22,414 nt of DNA from an uncultured Caulobacter sp. (GTDB lineage Bacteria > Pseudomonadota > Alphaproteobacteria > Caulobacterales > Caulobacteraceae), in contig CALALX010000083.1 in assembly GCA_937925635.1 (NCBI GenBank), positions 1-22,414 on the forward strand. The letters run 5' to 3'. The notes beneath the pieces are model-generated. The model had not been told where the DNA came from. It worked only from the letters and a program-made list of their open reading frames with translations, and searched no databases. The translations under genes and the position numbers were made by a program. Of the stretch, positions 7,492-13,047 are shown in pieces (within the stretch, counting starts at the first letter, position 1; every line of letters starts with the position of its first letter).

Positions 7492-7516
7492 CCGCCTGGC
7501 AGGCGGGTTTCTTTTA
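7492..7516 (+). terminator. Intrinsic-terminator-like hairpin with no upstream gene on its strand
   Basis: CCGCCT (7492-7497), loop GGC, AGGCGG (7501-7506), then GTTTCTTTTA. The T-rich tail is only on the plus strand. The base of the stem overlaps a second possible pairing, GGAAC (7476-7480) with GTTCC (7489-7493), so two mutually exclusive folds are possible. It lies about 20 bp upstream of the thioesterase promoter, so it would end a separate short transcript or insulate the gene. Confidence 0.5.
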
Positions 7517-7526
7517 GAAACTTAAC

Positions 7527-7554
7527 TTGCGCACCGGCGAGGCGGCGCTACTGA
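7527..7554 (+). promoter_or_regulatory. Predicted housekeeping promoter of the thioesterase gene
   Basis: TTGCGC (7527-7532), a 14-bp spacer and GCTACT (7547-7552) match the Caulobacter housekeeping consensus TTGaCgS, N10-14, GCTANAWC. Transcription would start near 7560, giving a leader of about 25 bases to the chosen ATG at 7586. Confidence 0.5.
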
Positions 7555-7585
7555 GGTCGTCCGTGAGATGCCTGCCGGAGCGCCG

Positions 7586-8401
7586 ATGACCGCCCTTCAC
7601 CCCCTCGATCAAGCCACCGCGCTGACGCCCGCCGGGGAGCGCCGCGCCACCGGCCGCACGAGCCCGCACTATTGGAACATGGCCGGCCCGTTCGGCGGGG
7701 CGACGGCGGCGACGCTGCTGCGGGCGGTGCTGGAGGACGAGGCCTGCATCGGCGACCCGCTCGCCCTGACGGTGAATTTCTGCGCCCCGATCGTCGAGGG
7801 CGCCTTCGACATCGCCTGGCGCGAGGTCCGCGCCGGCAAGACCACGCAGCACTGGGCGGTCGAGCTGGTTCAGAACGACAAGGTCGCCGCCAGCGCCAGC
7901 ATCGTCTGCGCCCGACGCCGCGAGACCTGGACCCACCGGCCCGGCGTCATGCCGGCCGCGCCGCCGGCTGACGTCGTGCCGCCGCTGGACATGCAAGGCC
8001 GCGGCGGCTGGCTGGAGCGCTACAACTTCCGCTTCGTCGAGGGCGCGCCGGCCTGGGGCGAAGAACCGCCGGTCGAGCCGCGCAGCGCCCGCTCGGTGCT
8101 GTGGCTGGACGACCGCCCTGCCCGCCCGCTGGACTTCCTGTCGCTGGCCGCGCTCAGCGACGCCTTCTTCGTCCGCATCATCCAGGTGCGCGGCACGCGC
8201 CAGCCGATGGGCACGGTGACCCTGACAACCTACTTCCACGCCGCGAAGGCCGTGCTGGACGCCAACGGGACCGCGCCAATCCTGGGCGTCGCCGACGCCA
8301 AGATCTTCCACGACAACTTCGCCGACCAGGACATCAGCCTGTGGACCGCCGACGGCGTCCTGCTGGCCACCGGCGTGCAGGTGGCGTGGTTCAAGGAATA
8401 G
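7586..8401 (+). CDS. Acyl-CoA thioesterase, double-hotdog (TesB-like) family
   Basis: Predicted to hydrolyse acyl-CoA thioesters in the cytosol. The 271-residue protein has two hotdog halves. Half one: SPHYWNMAGPFGGATAATLLRAV, then GDPLALTVNFCAPIVEGAFDIAWREVRAGKTTQHWAVEL. Half two: LDFLSLAALSDAFFVRIIQVRG, then TVTLTTYFHA and ISLWTADGVLLATGVQVAWF. The Asp in LSDAFF is where the TesB-family catalytic Asp lies. ATG 7586 is chosen because GGAG (7577-7580) is 5 bases upstream; ATG 7568 is in frame but has no spaced ribosome site. The natural substrate cannot be told from sequence; TesB-like proteins range from fatty acyl to aromatic acyl-CoA. Converges with the small XRE regulator 16 bp away. Confidence 0.85.
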   Translation: MTALHPLDQATALTPAGERRATGRTSPHYWNMAGPFGGATAATLLRAVLEDEACIGDPLALTVNFCAPIVEGAFDIAWREVRAGKTTQHWAVELVQNDKVAASASIVCARRRETWTHRPGVMPAAPPADVVPPLDMQGRGGWLERYNFRFVEGAPAWGEEPPVEPRSARSVLWLDDRPARPLDFLSLAALSDAFFVRIIQVRGTRQPMGTVTLTTYFHAAKAVLDANGTAPILGVADAKIFHDNFADQDISLWTADGVLLATGVQVAWFKE

Positions 8402-8417
8402 GGGGCTCGGCCCAGCT

Positions 8418-8690
8418 TCAGAGACCGGCGGACACGACCGCCTGACGCACGCTGGCCGGGTCGCGGGCGATGACCTTCAGGTAGGCCCGGAACGCCGCGT
8501 TCGGCCGCGCCCGGCCGGCCTCGACGTCGCGAAGGGCGGCGGGGTCGATGGCGAAGGAGCGGGCGAAGGCGTCCTGGCTCAGGCCGGTCAGCCAGCGCAC
8601 GCGCTGCACCTCGGCCCGGGCGCAGACGGCCTCGGCCGGCGAAGCGGCGTCATCGGCGGGAAGGTCGGGGCGGGGCTGCGGCAGGCTCAT
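8418..8690 (-). CDS. Small XRE-type helix-turn-helix regulator
   Basis: A 90-residue DNA-binding protein. Residues about 28-80 form the helix-turn-helix domain: RVRWLTGLSQDAFARSFAIDPAALRDVEAGRARPNAAFRAYLKVIARDP, with the LSQDAFA and L-R-x-x-E-x-G-x-x-x-P pattern of Cro/C1-type regulators such as the YiaG/HigA-like group. The first 25 residues are acidic and Pro/Ala-rich, probably disordered. The ATG at 8688-8690 has GGAG (8697-8700) about 6 bases upstream. HigA-like antitoxins usually sit beside a toxin gene. No such partner is present on either side, so it is best read as an orphan regulator, possibly self-controlled through the palindrome at 8726-8739. Confidence 0.82.
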   Translation of the reverse strand: MSLPQPRPDLPADDAASPAEAVCARAEVQRVRWLTGLSQDAFARSFAIDPAALRDVEAGRARPNAAFRAYLKVIARDPASVRQAVVSAGL

Positions 8691-8725
8691 CGGTCACTCC
8701 GTACTGATAGGCCCCCGCCGACGAA

Positions 8726-8739
8726 CGCGCTGTAGCGCG
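8726..8739. promoter_or_regulatory. Palindrome upstream of the XRE regulator, candidate operator
   Basis: CGCGCT-GT-AGCGCG is a perfect 6+6 palindrome lying 35 bp before the regulator start. On the minus strand it contains GCTACA, which fits the Caulobacter -10 element, although no good -35 lies at the right distance. An operator over a -10 element would suit autorepression; this is inference. Confidence 0.35.
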
Positions 8740-8789
8740 CCAACGTTGCGGTTGTGCGACGGGAGTGAGTCCGATTGGGGGCGGCGCGG

Positions 8790-9020
8790 TCAGTTCCCCG
8801 CGGGCGGGTGGCCGACTTCAGCATCGCGTTCAGCCGCGCCAAGGACCGACTTCCACTCACCGCGCTGCCGCGCCAGTTCGGCATTGAAGCGTTGTTCGTC
8901 GGGATCTTCCTGCGGAAGCCGCGGCTGATAGCCGGGCAGGATCAGCCTCAGAAGCAACGGCCAGTTGTCACGCACAAACAGCACGAGCGGCAGAGCGATG
9001 TTGCGGGCATACCAGTTCAT
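8790..9020 (-). CDS. Small membrane-associated protein coupled to the helicase gene
   Basis: A 76-residue protein starting MNWYARNIALPLVLFVRDNW, with a hydrophobic stretch (about 8-29) broken by Arg/Asp. A charged tail follows (DPDEQRFNAELARQRGEWKSVLGAAERDAEVG) that should be helical. It may be a single-pass or surface-bound membrane protein. The ATG (9018-9020) overlaps the helicase stop in an ATGA junction, so translation is probably coupled. I do not recognise a family. The larger frame to 10142 is a shadow of the helicase gene. Confidence 0.7.
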   Translation of the reverse strand: MNWYARNIALPLVLFVRDNWPLLLRLILPGYQPRLPQEDPDEQRFNAELARQRGEWKSVLGAAERDAEVGHPPAGN

Positions 9021-11818
9021 TCGCCCGTCTCCCCCAGAAACGCCGCCGTCGCCTCGATCGCCTCCACGAGCCCCACGCGCTGCAGCTCCACCCCCTCGGG
9101 CAGGCCGCTGAACAGCCGGGTCGGAGCCGCCGCGTCCAACATCACGAACACACCCTTGTCGTCGGCCCTGCGGATCAGCCGCCCGAAGGCCTGGGCCAGG
9201 CGCGCCCGGGCGATGCCGTCGTCGTAGCCCTTGCCGCCGAAGCGCTGGCGGCGGGCCTTGTGCAGAATGTCCGGGCGCGGCCACGGCATGCGGTCGAAGA
9301 CCAGCAGGCGCAGGGAGCGGCCGGGCACGTCGACGCCGTCGCGCACCGCGTCGGTGCCGAGCAGGCAGGCGTTCTCCTCGGCGCGGAAGATGTCGACCAG
9401 GGCGCCGACCTCGAGCGGGTCGACATGCTGGGCGTAAAGGGCCAGGCCCTTGTCGGCCAGCGGCGCGGCGATCCGTTCGTGCACCGCGCGCAGGCGGCGG
9501 ATGGCGGTGAACAGGCCAAGGCCCCCGCCGCCAGCAGCCAGGAACAGCTCGCGCATGGCGGCCGCCACCTGGCGCGGGTCGTCCTTGCCCACATCGGTGA
9601 CCACGAAGGCGCGGGTGTTGGCGGCGTAGTCGAACGGCGAGGCCAGCCGCAATGTCTGGGGACGGTCCGGCAGGCGCGCGGCGCCGGTGCGCATCTCGGC
9701 CAGGGCGAACGGGTCGTCCAGAGTGCTGTCGGCCAGGGTGGCGCTGGTCACCAGAACGCCGTGGGCCGGGGCGATGACGGCGGCGGTCAGGGGCTCGCTG
9801 GGGTCGACCCAGTGACGGCGGCAGGCGGCGTCCACGACCCGGCCGTACAGGAAGGTGGCGTCGAACCAGTCGACAAAGTCCGGATCGTCCTCGGCGTTCT
9901 CCTCGATCGCCTTGAGCATCGAGCGCCAGCCGGGAAGCGTCATCCGGGCGCGGCGGTCGAGCCCGCGCAGCGCGCCTTCGATCCGGGCTCGGTCCGAGGG
10001 CGGCAGTTCGTCCGACTCGTCGTCGAGGATATCGGCCAGATGGCGGGTCAGGGCGACCAGCGGGGCCTCGATCCGCGCCAGGGCGGCGGCGGCCAGGGCG
10101 GCGGTGTCGCGGACCAGGTTGGTGGCGGGTCGGGCGGCGCACTCCATGCCCTGATCGCCCTGGGTCGCACGGGCGCGCAGCTGCTCCATGACGGCGACGA
10201 GGAAGGCCTCGATAGGGCCGAGCGGATTGACCTGCCCGTCCGGCGGCGCGATGCGGCCGGACCAGCCCTCGCCCGGCAAGGCGGCGGCGGCGTGGACGGC
10301 GTCCTGCAGCGCCTCGCGCGCCGAGTCCCGATCGCCGACGATCTCCATCAGCCGCGCTTCCAGCCCCCGGCCCCGACGGCCCCGGCCCTCCGGACCGCGA
10401 ATCCAGCGACGCATCTCGGCCGTCTCGGCGCCGGACAGGGCGGCGGCGAAGGCGCTGTCGGCCGCGTCGAACAGGTGGTGGCCCTCGTCGAAGACGATGC
10501 GCCGCAGGGTGGCGGTCTCGTTGTCGGCCTTCAGACCCCGCGCGGTGCGCGCGCCGTCATAGGCGGCCTGTGTCATGACCAGGGCGTGGTTGGCGATGAC
10601 GATGTCGGCGCGCTTGGAGGCCCGCACCGCCTTTTCGATGAAGCAGCTCCGGTAGTGGACACAGCCGGCATGGACGCATTCGCCCCGCCGGTCGACGAGG
10701 TTGGCGGCGCCGGCCTGGGCCACGGGCGGAACGGCGAACAGGGTCGGCAACCAGGCCGGGAAGTCGCCGCCGGTCATGTCGCCGTCTCGGGTGGCGCGGG
10801 CCCAGCGCGCCACGAGGCCGAGGCCGATCAGGTCTCCATTGCCCAGCTGCGCCGCCTGAGTCTGTTCCTGATAGTTCAGCAGGCACAGGTAATTCTCGCG
10901 TCCCTTGCGGACCACGGCCTTGCGGGCGCGGACGGCGGGGTCGGGATAGATGGCGGCGCTCTCGCGCTCGATCTGGCGCTGCAGGGCGCGGGTGTAGGTC
11001 GAGACCCAGACCGCCGGGCCGTTGGCCTCCGACCACAGCGACGCGGGCGCGAGATAGCCCATGGTCTTGCCGACGCCGGTGCCGGCCTCGGCCAGCATCA
11101 TGCGCGGCTCGCCCTCCCGCTCGCGCGGCTGGAAGGCGAAGGCGGTCTCGGCCGCGAACACCTTCTGCGAGGCGCGCGCTTCGTCGAGGCCGGCCCGCCG
11201 CAGAAGGTCATCGAGACGATGGGCGGCGGCCTCCGGTTCGATCGGCTTGCTGCCCGGCTCGCCCGGCGGCGCCTGATCCTCCCACTCCGGCACGCGGCTC
11301 CAGATTTCGAGGCCAGAGCCCCGGCCGCTATGGCGGACCGGCTGTGAGCGCAGCGCGGCGACGGTCGAAGGTCCCCAGGCCCAGCCGCCGCGCTCCAGCG
11401 TCTCGGCCAGCATCAAAGCCTCCTCTCGCGAGGGCCAGGGCGTGGCGGAGAGCTCGTCGAGCAGCATCCGGCAGACGGCGCGCAGGGCCCCGGCCTGGTC
11501 CGCCGGGCCCTTTGGCTCGGGCAGGCCCAGCGCCTGGGCAAGCCCCACGGCCGAGGGGGCGGTGAACATCGCCGGCCGCACGAACGCGAACAGCTCCAGC
11601 GCGTCGAAGATCCGCCGCGAACGGCCCGGCGCGTTCAGGCCCAGCCGCCGCGCGGTCATCGCCGCATGGGCCAGCAGGACGGGCGCTTCCTCGATCATCT
11701 CGCGGGCGTATGGGGGCCGCAGCTCGCGCGCCCCCGCCGCATCGGCCGTGGCCGACTTCGCGCCCGGCAGGACGACGAGGGCTGGCGGCAGCTCGAGGAC
11801 AGCGGGAAGGTCGGTCAC
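9017..11818 (-). CDS. DinG/XPD-type iron-sulfur DNA helicase
   Basis: An ATP-dependent 5'-3' helicase of the DinG/XPD superfamily 2 group, 933 residues. Walker A is AEAGTGVGKT (243-252); the Walker B box is DEGH (444-447) in place of DEAH; motif III is TSAT (691-694); motif VI is QAFGRLIRR (876-884). Four cysteines sit where the 4Fe-4S domain of DinG lies: C312 and then C381-x4-C386-x5-C392, the same spacing as E. coli DinG. Residues about 45-125 resemble a degenerate DnaQ-type exonuclease domain (see findings). The start is GTG (11816-11818) with no clear ribosome site; the ATG at residue 41 is an alternative but would cut into the conserved-looking N-terminal region. Likely role: resolving R-loops or damaged DNA structures. 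Coupled to the 76-residue gene by an ATGA overlap. Confidence 0.9.
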   Translation of the reverse strand: MTDLPAVLELPPALVVLPGAKSATADAAGARELRPPYAREMIEEAPVLLAHAAMTARRLGLNAPGRSRRIFDALELFAFVRPAMFTAPSAVGLAQALGLPEPKGPADQAGALRAVCRMLLDELSATPWPSREEALMLAETLERGGWAWGPSTVAALRSQPVRHSGRGSGLEIWSRVPEWEDQAPPGEPGSKPIEPEAAAHRLDDLLRRAGLDEARASQKVFAAETAFAFQPREREGEPRMMLAEAGTGVGKTMGYLAPASLWSEANGPAVWVSTYTRALQRQIERESAAIYPDPAVRARKAVVRKGRENYLCLLNYQEQTQAAQLGNGDLIGLGLVARWARATRDGDMTGGDFPAWLPTLFAVPPVAQAGAANLVDRRGECVHAGCVHYRSCFIEKAVRASKRADIVIANHALVMTQAAYDGARTARGLKADNETATLRRIVFDEGHHLFDAADSAFAAALSGAETAEMRRWIRGPEGRGRRGRGLEARLMEIVGDRDSAREALQDAVHAAAALPGEGWSGRIAPPDGQVNPLGPIEAFLVAVMEQLRARATQGDQGMECAARPATNLVRDTAALAAAALARIEAPLVALTRHLADILDDESDELPPSDRARIEGALRGLDRRARMTLPGWRSMLKAIEENAEDDPDFVDWFDATFLYGRVVDAACRRHWVDPSEPLTAAVIAPAHGVLVTSATLADSTLDDPFALAEMRTGAARLPDRPQTLRLASPFDYAANTRAFVVTDVGKDDPRQVAAAMRELFLAAGGGGLGLFTAIRRLRAVHERIAAPLADKGLALYAQHVDPLEVGALVDIFRAEENACLLGTDAVRDGVDVPGRSLRLLVFDRMPWPRPDILHKARRQRFGGKGYDDGIARARLAQAFGRLIRRADDKGVFVMLDAAAPTRLFSGLPEGVELQRVGLVEAIEATAAFLGETGE

Positions 11819-11844
11819 CCATGCTGCATAGCCGGACTCGCATG

Positions 11845-11860
11845 GAAACGGAACGGGAAC
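11845..11860 (+). repeat. Left copy of a 16-bp direct repeat bracketing the secreted-protein gene
   Basis: GAAACGGAACGGGAAC, identical to 13012-13027. It lies in the 114-bp gap between the divergent helicase and secreted-protein starts. The bases on either side differ between the two copies. Confidence 0.8.
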
Positions 11861-11932
11861 GTGAGTCGCACCGGCAGACTTGCGCAGGGCGCCCGATGGT
11901 TGTCTCCTCTCCGTCGCAACCTGGGGAAAGCC

Positions 11933-13006
11933 ATGCGCCCTGCAACCACCCTTGTCGTCGCGACCTTGCTCGCGGTCGCGGCGCCGCTCGCCCTGGCAGC
12001 CTCCCCGACCGGGACCATGACCTGGCGTCGCGCGGAGCTTCGTCCTGGCGTGTCGATCGCCGGCTACGACATCAATTCCGACAGCGGGCAGGTAGCCGCG
12101 AGCCTCTGTCGCGACAGGTCAACCTGCGTCATCGCTGTTCGCTCGGAAGATGGGAACGTCTCAGTCTTCAGGCCGCCCGCGAACACGGCCTGGCGCGAAC
12201 CGAGGTTCCAGGGCCGACACACCCTGCTGATTGTCGCGACGCCCGGCGGGCAGCGGCTCTGGTCGACGGAACAGTCGTCGATCGCACGGCTTGACCTGCG
12301 CACGGGACGGGAAACGCCGCTCGTCGGCCAGGCGCGCTTCATTTCGTCGATGACGCCTGTGGGCAGGGCCGGCGTTTGCTTCGCGGAAGCCACCGGCTTC
12401 CAGCCGACCCCCATCGGGCCCAAGCCGGTCCGGTTCGCGCTGCGCTGCATCGACGACCTCGGTCGTGATCGAACGCTCGGCAGGATGGTCTTCAACGCCG
12501 TCCACGATCTGGCCCACGATGCCAGATCCGGGTCGCTTCTGTTCAATGGCGCGGCGTCCGCCTACGGCGGCGAAACGCCGGCCTTCCTTGCGCCGTCCAG
12601 GGATGGTCCGCCCCAGAACATGCTGGCTGCCGCGGATCTGACGACCGGCGCGATCACCCTTCCGGTCAGCCGGCCGGTGATGAGAACGCAGTGGTTCGCC
12701 GGGCTGGACGAGGCCGGTCGCCCACTGCTGGGCCGCGGTCCTCTGAGAGCCCATCGTCTGCCCCTGGGACGACGGGGCTCGGATCTGAGCCGCATCGGAG
12801 CGGCGCCGGGGAAGATGACCGAAATCGCCGGGCTGCCTCCTGGCGTGGTTCGTCCGTGGTCCGACCGCGGACTGCTGCTGGTCAACGACGTCAAGCACGG
12901 CGCGGGCGTCCACGATCTGGCCTGGATCGACTTCAAGACCGGCTCAGTCTCGCCCGACCCGACCCTGACGGACGCGCTGATCGCGGCGACCGCCACGAAG
13001 CGCTAA
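11933..13006 (+). CDS. Unrecognised secreted protein
   Basis: A 357-residue protein with a clear signal peptide (MRPATTLVVATLLAVAAPLALA, cut near residue 22-23). I recognise no family. The mature part is rich in beta-strand-like segments with recurring patterns such as IAGYDINSDSG, IARLDLRTGRETPL, LAAADLTTGAITLP and LAWIDFKTGSVSPD. This (hydrophobic)-x-D-x-x-T/S-G recurrence is what beta-propeller blades often show, so a secreted propeller is plausible but unproven. Four cysteines lie in the mature part, in SLCRDRSTC and then GVCFAE and ALRCID. The ATG at 11933 has GGGGAAAG about 3-5 bases upstream. A longer frame from 11666 is a shadow of the helicase start. The gene is bracketed by a 16-bp direct repeat and looks slightly less GC-rich than its neighbours by eye, which could mean acquisition. 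Confidence 0.82.
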   Translation: MRPATTLVVATLLAVAAPLALAASPTGTMTWRRAELRPGVSIAGYDINSDSGQVAASLCRDRSTCVIAVRSEDGNVSVFRPPANTAWREPRFQGRHTLLIVATPGGQRLWSTEQSSIARLDLRTGRETPLVGQARFISSMTPVGRAGVCFAEATGFQPTPIGPKPVRFALRCIDDLGRDRTLGRMVFNAVHDLAHDARSGSLLFNGAASAYGGETPAFLAPSRDGPPQNMLAAADLTTGAITLPVSRPVMRTQWFAGLDEAGRPLLGRGPLRAHRLPLGRRGSDLSRIGAAPGKMTEIAGLPPGVVRPWSDRGLLLVNDVKHGAGVHDLAWIDFKTGSVSPDPTLTDALIAATATKR

Positions 13007-13011
13007 GGAAC

Positions 13012-13027
13012 GAAACGGAACGGGAAC
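13012..13027 (+). repeat. Right copy of the 16-bp direct repeat
   Basis: GAAACGGAACGGGAAC, identical to 11845-11860. It begins 5 bases after the stop codon of the secreted-protein gene and ends 20 bases before the lhr start. Confidence 0.8.
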
Positions 13028-13047
13028 ATTGACGCGGTCGCGGCGGA

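Noticed and set aside
8418..8690. Antitoxin of a toxin-antitoxin pair
   Set aside because: The helix-turn-helix protein resembles HigA-like antitoxins, but no small toxin-like gene is adjacent on either side.
9260..11347. A 695-codon open frame on the plus strand
   Set aside because: Antisense to the DinG-type helicase, which carries all helicase motifs and the Fe-S cysteines. No domain is visible in the antisense frame.
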